Shown here piece by piece: positions 16,776 to 24,459 of a stretch of DNA of 64,000 nt. Each line of letters starts with the position of its first letter. The first letter of the stretch is position 1. Where the stretch lies: assembly GCF_014202475.1 (NCBI RefSeq), contig NZ_JACHGV010000017.1, forward strand, positions 62,001 to 126,000, written 5' to 3'. A model generated the notes under the pieces. That model did not search any database and was not told where the DNA came from. It worked only from the letters and a program-made list of their open reading frames with translations. Source of the DNA: Streptomyces paradoxus. Lineage in GTDB: Bacteria > Actinomycetota > Actinomycetes > Streptomycetales > Streptomycetaceae. Made by a program: the position numbers and the translations under genes.

Positions 16776-18218
16776 TCACGCGTCGGCTCCGGTGGTGGAC
16801 TTGCGCGCGATCCGGCCGCGGATGGCGAACCATCCGGCGACCAGGGCCCCGACGATCAGCGGCAGGCACAGCACGGTGGTGCGTCCCGCGCCGCCGTCGG
16901 CGTACATGAGGACCAGGACCGAGGCGAGGAACGCCAGCGTCACGATCTCGGTCCAGGGGGAGCCCGGCAGCCGGTAGCCCGGGCGGGTCAGCTCGCCCCT
17001 CTGGGTCTTCTGCCAGAAGAGGAGATGACAGATCATGATCATGCCCCAGGTGGCGAGGATGCCGATCGCGGCGAAGTTCAGCACGATCTCGAACGCCTCG
17101 GCGGGCACGACGAAGTTGAGGCCTACGCCCAGCACACAGATGCCGCTGGTGAGCAGGATGCCGCCGTAGGGGACCTGGCTGCGGCTCATCACGGAGGTGA
17201 ACTTCGGCGCGGATCCGGCCATGGCCATGGAGCGCAGGATGCGGCCGGTGGAGTACAGGCCGGAGTTGAGGGAGGACATGGCGGCGGTGAGGACGACGAG
17301 GTTCATCACGCCGCCGGCCGCCGGGACGCCGATGTTGGACAGCACCGTCACGAAGGGGCTCTCACCGGCGGTGTACTTGTTCCACGGCAGCAGCATCGAC
17401 AGCAGCACGACCGAGCCGACGTAGAAGACGCCGACGCGCCACATGATCGAGTTGATCGCCTTCGGCATGATCTTCTCGGGGTTCTCGGTCTCTCCGGCCG
17501 CGACGCCGACCAGTTCGACGGAGGCGTAGGCGAAGACGACGCCCTGGATGATCAGCAGCATGGGCAGCAGGCCGTGCGGGAAGATGCCTCCGCTGTCGCC
17601 TATGAGGGACGGGCCGGGCGTGTGGCCGTCGACGGGGTGCTGGGTGACCAGCAGGAAGATGCCGATGCACATGAAGACGACGAGCGCGCCGACCTTGATG
17701 ATCGCGAACCAGAACTCCAGCTCACCGAAGATCTTCACCGAGATCAGGTTCACGGTGAGCACCACGGCCAGCGCGATCAGCGCGATGACCCACTGCGGGA
17801 TGTCGGAGAACATGCCCCAGTAGTGGGTGTAGGTGGCGACGGCGGTGATGTCGGCGATGCCGGTGGTCGCCCAGTTGAGGAAGTACATCCAGCCGGCGGT
17901 GTAGGCGCCCTTCTCCCCCATGAACTCACGGGCGTAGGAGACGAAGGCGCCGGAGGAGGGCCGGTACAGCACCAGTTCGCCGAGGGCGCGTACGACGAGG
18001 AAGGCGAAGAGGCCGCAGACCGCGTAGGCGATGAAGAGGGACGGGCCGGCGTCGGCGAGGCGGCCGCCGGCGCCGAGGAACAGGCCGGTGCCGATGGCTC
18101 CGCCGATGGCGATCATGTTGACGTGCCGGGACTTCAGGGACTTGCTGTAGCCCGCGTCTCCGGCATCGACATGGGTGGAACGTTTCTGCACATCGTCGTG
18201 CAGGGACTGCTCGCTCAC
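16776..18218 (-). CDS. amino acid permease (APC family), probable L-asparagine permease
   Basis: The 480-residue protein has 12 predicted membrane helices of the amino acid-polyamine-cation transporter family. The N-terminal KSLKSRHVNMIAIGGAIGTGLFLG is the TM1 consensus of AnsP/AroP-type permeases, and GELVLYRPSSGAFVSYAREFMGEKGAYTAGWMYFLNW covers TM3. The asparagine assignment comes from context: it sits directly before asparaginase and aspartase genes. Start GTG 18218 overlaps the TGA of the regulator (GTGA), so translation is coupled. Aspartate or glutamine transport cannot be excluded. Confidence 0.9.
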   Translation of the reverse strand: MSEQSLHDDVQKRSTHVDAGDAGYSKSLKSRHVNMIAIGGAIGTGLFLGAGGRLADAGPSLFIAYAVCGLFAFLVVRALGELVLYRPSSGAFVSYAREFMGEKGAYTAGWMYFLNWATTGIADITAVATYTHYWGMFSDIPQWVIALIALAVVLTVNLISVKIFGELEFWFAIIKVGALVVFMCIGIFLLVTQHPVDGHTPGPSLIGDSGGIFPHGLLPMLLIIQGVVFAYASVELVGVAAGETENPEKIMPKAINSIMWRVGVFYVGSVVLLSMLLPWNKYTAGESPFVTVLSNIGVPAAGGVMNLVVLTAAMSSLNSGLYSTGRILRSMAMAGSAPKFTSVMSRSQVPYGGILLTSGICVLGVGLNFVVPAEAFEIVLNFAAIGILATWGMIMICHLLFWQKTQRGELTRPGYRLPGSPWTEIVTLAFLASVLVLMYADGGAGRTTVLCLPLIVGALVAGWFAIRGRIARKSTTGADA

Positions 18219-18958
18219 GCCTCGGTTCCGCCTTCCATGGGGGTTTCCGTGGGGGTGTCCGTGCGCGAGGAGCGCACGATGTCGGTGAGGGTGGTCTCGA
18301 CGCGGTCGAGGTGGTGGGCCATGGCCTCCACCGCGTCGTGTTCGGAACCGTCGGTCAGTGCCTCGACGATGGCCCGGTGCTCGCGGTTCGACTGCTCGCG
18401 GCGGCCGCCCAGCTCGTTGAGGAAGGCGGACTGGCGGGCCAGCGCGTCCCGGATCTCCTCGATGACCCGGCGGAAGACCGGGTTCTGAGCGGCCTCGGCG
18501 ACGGCGAGGTGGAACAGCGTGTCCATGGCGACCCACGCGGTGGTGTCCGTCTCCCGCTCCATCCGGTCCAGCAGGTGGGCCAGGTGGTCGAGGTTCTCCG
18601 GGGTGCGACGCCGGGCCGCGTAGCCCGCGACCGGGATCTCGACGTGGCGGCGTACCTCCAGCAGATCGCTGGCCGCGTAGTCGCCGAAGGTGGGGTCCTC
18701 GACGGTACTGGCCACGACGAAGGTGCCCTTGCCGGTCCGGGACACGGTCAGACCCATGGTCTGCAGCGCCCGCAGCGCCTCGCGCAGCACCGGCCGGGAG
18801 ACCTCCAGGCCGCGGCACAGCTCCGCCTCGGAGGGGAGCTTGTCGCCGATGGCGTAGTCGCCCCGTTCGATGGCGCCGCGGAGGTGCGCCAGCACCGCTT
18901 CCATGGCACTGACACGTCGCACGGGCTGTCCGGCTGTCCGGCTGTCTGACAGGTTCAC
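18215..18958 (-). CDS. GntR/FadR-family (FCD domain) transcriptional regulator
   Basis: The 247-residue regulator has a winged helix (about residues 15-90: LRGAIERGDYAIGDKLPSEAELCRGLEVSRPVLREALRAL, wing VSRTGKGTFVV) and an all-helical FCD ligand domain (about 105-230) with the metal-binding His and Asp residues of that class (AMDTLFHLAVAEAAQN, NREHRAIVEAL). FCD proteins sense small carboxylates or amino acids, so aspartate or asparagine is a reasonable guess. Start: GTG 18958 has a GGAG upstream; ATG 18904 would leave the palindrome at 18942-18952 outside the gene. It is first in the operon and coupled to the permease by a GTGA overlap. Confidence 0.85.
   Translation of the reverse strand: MNLSDSRTAGQPVRRVSAMEAVLAHLRGAIERGDYAIGDKLPSEAELCRGLEVSRPVLREALRALQTMGLTVSRTGKGTFVVASTVEDPTFGDYAASDLLEVRRHVEIPVAGYAARRRTPENLDHLAHLLDRMERETDTTAWVAMDTLFHLAVAEAAQNPVFRRVIEEIRDALARQSAFLNELGGRREQSNREHRAIVEALTDGSEHDAVEAMAHHLDRVETTLTDIVRSSRTDTPTETPMEGGTEA
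18942..18952. promoter_or_regulatory. CTGTC-T-GACAG palindrome at the regulator's 5' end
   Basis: An 11-bp perfect inverted repeat lies inside the coding start if GTG 18958 is used, or 38 bp upstream if ATG 18904 is the start. It is preceded by three tandem GGCTGTCC/T units (18924-18947). It may be the autoregulatory operator of the FCD regulator, which would favour the shorter protein. Confidence 0.35.
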
Positions 18959-19009
18959 GGGAGAGATACTCCGGCCGACGGAAGCTGCTGTCAAGCGGCG
19001 GCCTCTGAT

Positions 19010-19051
19010 GGGGCACGGGGAACTGCGCGACAAGCCACGAAGGCGCCGCAG
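19010..19051. repeat. dispersed 42-bp intergenic repeat, copy B
   Basis: This is the second copy of the repeat at 15657-15698, in the same orientation and with six mismatches. It lies between the uppP stop and the regulator start. The two copies bracket the regulator, permease and asparaginase genes, 3.3 kb apart. Confidence 0.65.
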
Positions 19052-19080
19052 ACACACGACGGCGCCTCCCGGCAGACCAC

Positions 19081-19917
19081 TCAGCTGTGCAGCGCACCCG
19101 CCCCGAGCAGCCCGAACAGCAGCACTCCCACCACGATCCGATAGATCACGAAGGCGTTGAACGAGTGCTTGGCGACGAACTTCAGCAGCCACGCGATGGA
19201 GGCGTACGCCACGACGAAGGAGACGACCGTGCCGACGGCGAGCGGCGCCGCGCCCACCCCGGTGCCCAGGGCGTCCTTGAGCTCGTACAGGCCGGCACCG
19301 GTGAGCGCGGGGATGCCGAGGAAGAAGGAGAGCCTGGTCGCGGCCACACGATCCAGGTCGAGGATGAGCGCGGTGGACATGGTGGCGCCGGAGCGGGAGA
19401 AGCCGGGGAAGAGCAGGGCGAGGATCTGGGAGCTGCCGACCAGCATCGCGTCCTTGACGGAGGTGTCGTCCTCGCCGCGCTTGTGCCGGCCCATCTGGTC
19501 CGCCGCCCACATCACGCCGCTGCCGACGATCAGCGAGCCGGCGACCACCCACAGCGAGGCGAGCGGGCCCTCGATGAGCGGCTTGGCGGCGAGTCCGACG
19601 GCGACGATCGGGATGGTCGCGCAGATGACCCACCAGGCGAACTTGTAGTCGTGGTGGTACCGCTCCCCGCGGTCGCGCAGGCCTCTCCCCCAGGCGGAGA
19701 CGATCCGCACGATGTCCTTGAAGAAGTACACGAGCACGGCGGCGATCGCGCCGACCTGGATGACGGCCGAGAAGCCGACCACGGCGTCGTCGTCGACGGG
19801 GATGCCCATCAGCCCCTCGACGATCTTCAGATGGCCGGTCGAGGAGACGGGGAGGAACTCGGTCACCCCCTCGACGGCTCCGAGGACGACGGCCTGACCG
19901 ACGCTGATGACGCTCAT
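19081..19917 (-). CDS. uppP: undecaprenyl-diphosphatase
   Basis: This 278-residue integral membrane phosphatase (BacA/UppP) recycles undecaprenyl diphosphate to undecaprenyl phosphate for cell-wall synthesis and can give bacitracin resistance. The two family motifs are present: GAVEGVTEFLPVSSTGHLKIVEGLMG (about residues 13-38, with the catalytic Glu pair and Ser/Thr/His) and LFPGFSRSGATMSTALILDLDR (about 165-190, with the essential Arg). About eight membrane helices fit the known fold. ATG 19917 gives the canonical N-terminus. It appears to be a single gene, and many Streptomyces carry more than one uppP copy. Confidence 0.95.
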   Translation of the reverse strand: MSVISVGQAVVLGAVEGVTEFLPVSSTGHLKIVEGLMGIPVDDDAVVGFSAVIQVGAIAAVLVYFFKDIVRIVSAWGRGLRDRGERYHHDYKFAWWVICATIPIVAVGLAAKPLIEGPLASLWVVAGSLIVGSGVMWAADQMGRHKRGEDDTSVKDAMLVGSSQILALLFPGFSRSGATMSTALILDLDRVAATRLSFFLGIPALTGAGLYELKDALGTGVGAAPLAVGTVVSFVVAYASIAWLLKFVAKHSFNAFVIYRIVVGVLLFGLLGAGALHS

Positions 19918-19998
19918 GGGATCCAGTTCTGCTCGGGGGCTGGAGCGGAGGGGACCGTCCTACTACACCCGGACGAGAACGGATTTCATGGACGCGTC

Positions 19999-20346
19999 TC
20001 ACATACCCGCCAGTGCCGCCCCCGCGAAGGCCGCGGCGAGACCGGCCGCCACACTGGCCGCGACGTTGAGGGCGGCCTGGAGGCGTGCCCCGGTCTCCGC
20101 CAGCCGCAGCGTCTCGTAGGAGAACGTCGAGTATGTCGTCAGGGCCCCGCACAGGCCGGTGCCGAGGAGCAGTTGAAGGTGGGTGGCGGCTCCGGTGAGC
20201 AGGCCGAGGACCAGGCAGCCGGTCACGTTCACCGTGAAGGTGCCCCAGGGGAAGACGGAGTCGTGCCGGGCCTGGACCGCCCGGTCGGTGAGGTAGCGCA
20301 GCGGGGCGCCGACCATCGCACCGCAGACGACCAGCAGCCAGTTCAC
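19999..20346 (-). CDS. crcB: CrcB/Fluc fluoride ion channel subunit
   Basis: At 115 residues and four membrane helices this is a Fluc (CrcB) protein, which exports fluoride as a dual-topology dimer. Signature segments are VGAPLRYLTDRAVQ with the conserved Arg in TM1, FPWGTFTVNVTGCLVLGLLTG (the Asn of TM2) and GTGLCGALTTYSTFSYET (the phenylalanine-box and sodium-site region of TM3). Its ATG overlaps the stop of the DUF190 gene (ATGA). It is the last gene of the crcB-DUF190-crcB operon, so it probably forms an antiparallel heterodimer with the other CrcB. Confidence 0.93.
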   Translation of the reverse strand: MNWLLVVCGAMVGAPLRYLTDRAVQARHDSVFPWGTFTVNVTGCLVLGLLTGAATHLQLLLGTGLCGALTTYSTFSYETLRLAETGARLQAALNVAASVAAGLAAAFAGAALAGM

Positions 20347-20723
20347 AACGACCTCTTACCCTTCGTGTCCGCTGTGCCGGGATCGTCCCCGCGTCCGGAG
20401 TACCGGATCACCTCGCAGTCCTCCAGGGTCACGAGTCCCTCGGCGACGATGCCGTCGAGCTGCGGGAGGAACGCGCGGACCCGTGGTTCGGTGTCGACGA
20501 TCACGACCGCGACCGGCAGGTCCTCGCTCAGGGACAGCAGCCGTGAGGTGTGGATGAGGGAGGAGGCGCCGAACCCCTCGATGCCGCGGAAGACGCTGGC
20601 GCCCGCGAGGCCCGCCGCGTGGGCCCGGTGGACGATCTCCGAGTAGAGGGGCTTGTGGTGCCAGGTGTCGCTCTCGCCGATGAGGACGGTCAGGCGCAGG
20701 GCACTGCCGGTGAGCCTCGTCAT
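20343..20723 (-). CDS. DUF190-family protein between two crcB genes
   Basis: The 126-residue protein carries the DUF190 pattern: LRLTVLIGESDTWHHKPLYSEIVHRAHAAGLAGASVFRGIEGFG at residues 9-53 and LSEDLPVAVVIVDTEPRVRAFLPQLDGIV further on. That is a ferredoxin-like, PII/CutA-resembling small domain with a conserved H-x-P-L-Y and R-G-I-E-G-F-G. Its biochemical role is not established to my knowledge. The 4-bp overlaps on both sides (20343-20346 and 20720-20723) place it tightly inside a fluoride-export operon, suggesting a regulatory or ligand-sensing partner of the channel. It is soluble, with no signal or membrane segment. Confidence 0.9.
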   Translation of the reverse strand: MTRLTGSALRLTVLIGESDTWHHKPLYSEIVHRAHAAGLAGASVFRGIEGFGASSLIHTSRLLSLSEDLPVAVVIVDTEPRVRAFLPQLDGIVAEGLVTLEDCEVIRYSGRGDDPGTADTKGKRSL

Positions 20724-21172
20724 GGCTGCCTCCCTTTCAGGGCGCGGCGGGTCGTCCTGGCCGCGAGCCACACCGCTGCGAGCGCTGCGAGCGGGGTCGC
20801 GGCGAGGTAGGCCAGACCGGTGCCGGCCTGGCCTCCGTCGATGAGTCTGCGGATGTCGACGGCGTAGGTCGAGAAGGTGGTGAAGCCGCCGAGGACGCCG
20901 GTGCCGAAGAAGGGCCGGACGAGGGGGTGGGCGGGCCGGATCTCGGTGATGACCACCATGAACACACCGATCACGGCGCAGCCGGCGATGTTGACCCAGA
21001 AGGTCGTCCAGGGGAAGCCCTTCGGGGCCGTGGTCCACCAGAGGGAGGCCGCGTAGCGGGCGGTCGCGCCCACTCCTCCGCCGAGCGACACGACCGCGAC
21101 GACGGGCGCCTGTGCCCGCCAGGAGGGCGGCCGCCGGGCCGGAGGCCGCCGGCGCTCTTCGGGGGCTGTCAT
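20720..21172 (-). CDS. crcB: CrcB/Fluc fluoride ion channel subunit
   Basis: This is the second Fluc subunit, 150 residues, with a 20-residue basic, Arg/Pro-rich N-terminal extension (EERRRPPARRPPSWR) before four membrane helices. The motifs GGGVGATARYAASLWW, FPWTTFWVNIAGCAVIGVFMV and FFGTGVLGGFTTFSTYAVDIRRL correspond to the pore Arg, the Asn and the TM3 break. The positive extension would fix its topology relative to the shorter CrcB, as expected for heterodimeric Flucs. It leads the three-gene operon. I searched upstream for a fluoride riboswitch and saw none. Confidence 0.93.
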   Translation of the reverse strand: MTAPEERRRPPARRPPSWRAQAPVVAVVSLGGGVGATARYAASLWWTTAPKGFPWTTFWVNIAGCAVIGVFMVVITEIRPAHPLVRPFFGTGVLGGFTTFSTYAVDIRRLIDGGQAGTGLAYLAATPLAALAAVWLAARTTRRALKGRQP

Positions 21173-21320
21173 GGTGGTACGTCTCCTACTCGCCGGGGCC
21201 CGGGTCGTGCGGGCGCGTGCCGTCGCAAGTAGGGACCGTTGGCGGCGTCACTGCCGCGGTTCGGGTACGGCGGGCCCCACCGCCGCGCCGCGGTGGATGC
21301 CCGCGGCCGCGTTCAGGTTA

Positions 21321-21341
21321 ACCCCGGGGGCGGAGCGGGGT
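21321..21341 (-). terminator. hairpin at the end of the SMP-30-like gene
   Basis: ACCCCG (21321-21326) and CGGGGT (21336-21341) form a short GC-rich stem with a 9-nt loop. Its right arm touches the stop codon of the SMP-30-like gene, and TTAAC follows on the transcribed side. It separates that gene from the crcB operon promoter region (21173-21320), in which no other feature is evident. Confidence 0.35.
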
Positions 21342-22300
21342 CACCTCGGGGCGGGTGCCTCGCAGACCGCCACGCCCCGTTCCCGGACACTGCCCAGGAC
21401 GAGGTGGCCGGCCGCTTCGCACACGCTGGTGGCCATGCGGTAGCCGGAGTGACGGCGGGCCAGGTGATGGACGACGCCGCCCTGGTCGTCGAAGGCCATG
21501 ACGCCGATCGTGCCGGTGGGGCGGAAGGGCGCGCGCACGGCCAGCCGCGCGGCGGCGGCGCGGACGCCGGGCGCGCCGCGGTGGAGCAGGTCGAGGGCCG
21601 GGACCCGGGGCCCGGCGAGCGCGACCCAGATCGGTCCGCCGGGCGCACCGCGCCAGAGGTTGTCGGGCATGCCCGGGAGGTTCTCGGCGAACGGCTCGCT
21701 CCGCCCGGCGTCCGGCCCGGTGAGCCAGTGGCGCAGGAGCCGACGGGCGCCGGTCTCGGCGACCACGAGGAAGGACTCGTCCGCGCCGACGGCGACCCCG
21801 TTGGCGAACTGCAGGCCGTCCAGCACCACCTCGGGTGTGTCACCGCCGGGGGCGAGCCGCAGCAGCCGTCCCGTTCCGGTGTGTTCGACGATGTCGCCGA
21901 TCCAGTGCTCCAGCGGGTACCGGCGGCTGGAGACGGTGAAGTAGACGCTGCCGTCGGAGAGGGAGATGGCGTTGCTGCAGAAGCGCAGCGGCTCCCCCGC
22001 CACCGAGTCGGCGAGGATCCGGACCGTGCCGTCGCCGGTGCCGACGCGCAACAGTCCGCGTTCGGCGTCGCACACCAGCAGGTCGCCGTCGGGGAGGAGT
22101 TCGAGCCCGAGGGGCCTGCCGCCCGTCTCGGCGATCACCTCGACGCGGGCCGCGACCGGGTCGGCGAGGGCGTCGAGCCGCAGGATGCGGCCGTCCGCGA
22201 CGCCGGTGAGGACCCGGCCGCGCGGATCGGCGACCACGTCCTCGGGGCCGGGGCCCACCGCGACGTAGTGGCGTGGGACGAGTGCCGTGGGGCGGTCCAT
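21341..22300 (-). CDS. SMP-30/strictosidine-synthase-like beta-propeller protein
   Basis: The 319-residue protein is a six-bladed beta-propeller of the SMP-30/gluconolactonase/strictosidine-synthase superfamily. The repeated blade pattern is seen in GPEDVVADPRGRVLTGVADGRILRL, GRPLGLELLPDGDLLVCDAERGLLRV, FCSNAISLSDGSVYFTVSSRRYPLEHW and NGVAVGADESFLVVAETGARRLLRHWL. The last two match the strictosidine-synthase-like subgroup, in which divalent metal binding supports lactone or ester hydrolysis. No signal peptide is seen. ATG 22300 has GGAGG upstream; an in-frame GTG at 22318 would start on that site. The upstream HTH gene ends 49 bp before and is probably co-transcribed. The substrate is unknown. 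Confidence 0.85.
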   Translation of the reverse strand: MDRPTALVPRHYVAVGPGPEDVVADPRGRVLTGVADGRILRLDALADPVAARVEVIAETGGRPLGLELLPDGDLLVCDAERGLLRVGTGDGTVRILADSVAGEPLRFCSNAISLSDGSVYFTVSSRRYPLEHWIGDIVEHTGTGRLLRLAPGGDTPEVVLDGLQFANGVAVGADESFLVVAETGARRLLRHWLTGPDAGRSEPFAENLPGMPDNLWRGAPGGPIWVALAGPRVPALDLLHRGAPGVRAAAARLAVRAPFRPTGTIGVMAFDDQGGVVHHLARRHSGYRMATSVCEAAGHLVLGSVRERGVAVCEAPAPR

Positions 22301-22348
22301 TGCGTGCGTGTCCTCCACCGTCGGGGGCGATACTGCTGTACGGGTCGC

Positions 22349-22606
22349 CTACCAGCCCTTCTCAAACATCCTGGCGACCTCCGCGATCCGCATGTCGTCG
22401 CGGTGGTAGCGCACGCGGCCCGCGGATCTGCTGGTGCGCAGCATGCCGATGGCCTCCAGCAGCCGCAGATGGGTGACGGCGACCGGGCGTGGCAGCGAGA
22501 ACCGCTCGGCGACGGCGTCCGCGGTGACACCGTCCGCAGCGGGGCCCGGTTCCTTCAGCCAGGCCAGGATGCGGAGCCGCGTCTCGCCCGTGGGAGTCCT
22601 CAGCAT
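22349..22606 (-). CDS. small ArsR-like winged-helix regulator
   Basis: The 85-residue protein is little more than a winged-helix domain: TGETRLRILAWLKEPG, then AVAERFSLPRPVAVTHLRLLEAIGMLRTSR as turn and recognition helix, and the wing GRVRYHRDDMRI. It resembles ArsR-family one-domain repressors but lacks metal-binding cysteines, so it probably senses something else or acts through protein contacts. AGGGG stands 7 bp before ATG 22606. It sits just upstream of, and in line with, the SMP-30-like gene, its most likely target together with itself. The 185 bp upstream (22607-22791) show no further gene. Confidence 0.8.
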   Translation of the reverse strand: MLRTPTGETRLRILAWLKEPGPAADGVTADAVAERFSLPRPVAVTHLRLLEAIGMLRTSRSAGRVRYHRDDMRIAEVARMFEKGW

Positions 22607-22791
22607 GTCGAGCCCCTGCCTCGCGGCTTCGCCCTCTCACCGCGTCTTCCCACTGTCTCGCAGCCGATGCCGCCGCGTCCGGGCTTCGGCATCGTTGACC
22701 GATACCGAACTGCCGTACGGCACAGCGGAGTTCGGACAGGGGGGAGGCGGCAGGGGAAGAGGCCCGGACGTGAGACCCCTCCCCCGCGCGC

Positions 22792-24351
22792 TCAGCGGTG
22801 GCGGAACCAGGACATCGACGAGAGCGCCCGGTCGTCGTAGCCGAACAGCGCCTGGTTCTCCCAGGCGTTGCCGGAGGCCGCGTCGGTCGGGTCCCAGCCG
22901 TTGCCGTTCACCGCGGTCCAGGTCGCCTCCCAGTAGAAGACGCCCAGGCCACGGCCGTTCGGGACGGCCTCCACGATGCTCATCATGTCGTTCATCCACC
23001 GGGTCTGGCCGGTCACGCTCGCCGGGTAGCCGGGGACCAGTTCGGCACTGGTGTCGATGATGCTCTCGTGCGTGTCCTCGCTGTCGAGGCGGAACGGGTA
23101 GGCGGTCTCGGCGACGAAGACCGGCTTGCCGTAGCGGGCGGCCGCGTCGTCGAGGGTGGTCTGGAAGTCGGCCAGGGTGCCGTGCCAGTAGCCGTAGAAG
23201 GACAGGCCGATCGCGTCGAACCTCACGCCGTTGGAGCGGGCGCTGTCGAACCACCAGCGGGTGCCCTCCAGGTCACCGCCCTCGGCGAGGTGCAGCGCCA
23301 CGGTGGTGGACGGGTTGACCGCCTTGACCGCGTCGTAGCCGGAGTTGAGCAGCCCGGCCAGCTGCGTCCAGTTCGAGGTGGAGCCCTCGTTCCACAGCAT
23401 GCCGCCGTTGATCTCGTTGCCCACCTGGACCATGTCGGCGGTGGTGCCCTGCGCCTTCAGGGCGTTCAGCACGTCGTAGGTGTGGTTGTACACGTCCGTC
23501 TTCAGCCGGCCGTAGGAGTGCCCGGCCCAGGCGGCGGGTTTGTCCTGGCGTCCCGGGTCGGCCCAGAAGTCCGAGTAGTGGAAGTCGACCAGCAGCTTCA
23601 TGCCCTGCGCCTTGACGCGCTTGGCCGTGGCCAGGACGCGGGCCTTGTTGTTGTAGCCGTCGGCCGGGTTCACCCAGACCTTGAGGCGGGCGTAGTTCAT
23701 GCCGGACGACGCGAGGACGGACAGGGGGTCCGCGGCGGTGCCCGAGCCGTTGCGGTAGACACCGCCCTTGGCCTCGCTCTTGGCCAGCGACGAGATGTCG
23801 GCGCCCTTGATCGACGCACCGGTCGTGCCGGACGTGAAGGTCAGGTCGTCGACATTGATCCAGTTGCCCGCGTTCGCGTCACTGTTGACGCTGATGGTGC
23901 ACTGGTTGCCGGTCACCTTGACCGGCACGACGATCCTGATCCACCCGTCGGCCGAGACCGGCAGGTCGGTGCGCTGTTCGGCGCCGCCGCAGTTCTTCAG
24001 CGCCAGGTACGCGGACTTCTGCCCGCCGCCGGAGCGCACCCAGGCGGTGAGCTTGTAGTTCCCGTTGGTGAGTCCGGACAGGTACTGGTAGGTCTCCACC
24101 TTGTAGGCCGAGGAGGACCAGTGGGTGAGGCGGTGGCTGCCGCCGTGGCCGCCGGACTCGGTGAACGAGGCGCCGGTGGCGCCGTATTCGGACCAGCCGC
24201 TCGGGGCGGCGGTGCCCGCGCCGTCGGCTTCGAAGCCGCCGTTGGTCAGCGTGCTCGCGGCGTGGGCGGAGGTGGCGGGCAGCGCGGTGAGGGCGAGTCC
24301 TGCGGCGAGCGGCAGCAGCAGGGCCCTGAGGGTGCGTCTGGGATGGAACAT
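22792..24351 (-). CDS. secreted arabinogalactan endo-beta-1,4-galactanase (GH53) with N-terminal carbohydrate-binding domain
   Basis: This 519-residue extracellular enzyme hydrolyses beta-1,4-galactan side chains of pectin. A signal peptide covers residues 1-31 (Ala-His-Ala cleavage). A beta-sandwich carbohydrate-binding domain spans about 35-172 (NGGFEADGAGTAAPSGW, ending WINVDDLTFTSG, as in CBM61-like modules). The GH53 barrel runs from about 180 to the end, starting IKGADISSL. Catalytic residues are Glu313 in GNEINGG (acid/base) and Glu415 in FVAETAYPF (nucleophile); LLVDFHYSDFWADPG is the family signature. It follows the GH42 gene by 108 bp. Its products would be imported by the divergent ABC system and cleaved by that beta-galactosidase. 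Confidence 0.95.
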   Translation of the reverse strand: MFHPRRTLRALLLPLAAGLALTALPATSAHAASTLTNGGFEADGAGTAAPSGWSEYGATGASFTESGGHGGSHRLTHWSSSAYKVETYQYLSGLTNGNYKLTAWVRSGGGQKSAYLALKNCGGAEQRTDLPVSADGWIRIVVPVKVTGNQCTISVNSDANAGNWINVDDLTFTSGTTGASIKGADISSLAKSEAKGGVYRNGSGTAADPLSVLASSGMNYARLKVWVNPADGYNNKARVLATAKRVKAQGMKLLVDFHYSDFWADPGRQDKPAAWAGHSYGRLKTDVYNHTYDVLNALKAQGTTADMVQVGNEINGGMLWNEGSTSNWTQLAGLLNSGYDAVKAVNPSTTVALHLAEGGDLEGTRWWFDSARSNGVRFDAIGLSFYGYWHGTLADFQTTLDDAAARYGKPVFVAETAYPFRLDSEDTHESIIDTSAELVPGYPASVTGQTRWMNDMMSIVEAVPNGRGLGVFYWEATWTAVNGNGWDPTDAASGNAWENQALFGYDDRALSSMSWFRHR

Positions 24352-24459
24352 CGTCGTCCGTCGTCCCTTCGACGTGGGGATGAGGGCCTCACCAGGAGGT
24401 GAGTGAGGGGCGGGCCCTCCGCCCGCGGCTCGTGGCTCGCGCGGGCGGAGGGAGTCGGT

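Noticed and set aside
17025..18488. 487-codon frame opposite the permease gene
   Set aside because: It is the shadow of the permease: highly Asp/Gly/Val-rich with no recognisable fold, while the opposite strand encodes a clear transporter.
21173..21320. Fluoride riboswitch before the crcB-DUF190-crcB operon
   Set aside because: I read the minus strand for the conserved GATGG/pseudoknot segments of the crcB motif and found none; only ordinary GC-rich sequence is present.
22607..22791. Small gene in the gap upstream of the ArsR-like regulator
   Set aside because: No frame with a ribosome site and family-like sequence; it appears to hold only the regulator's promoter and the end of the GH53 transcript.
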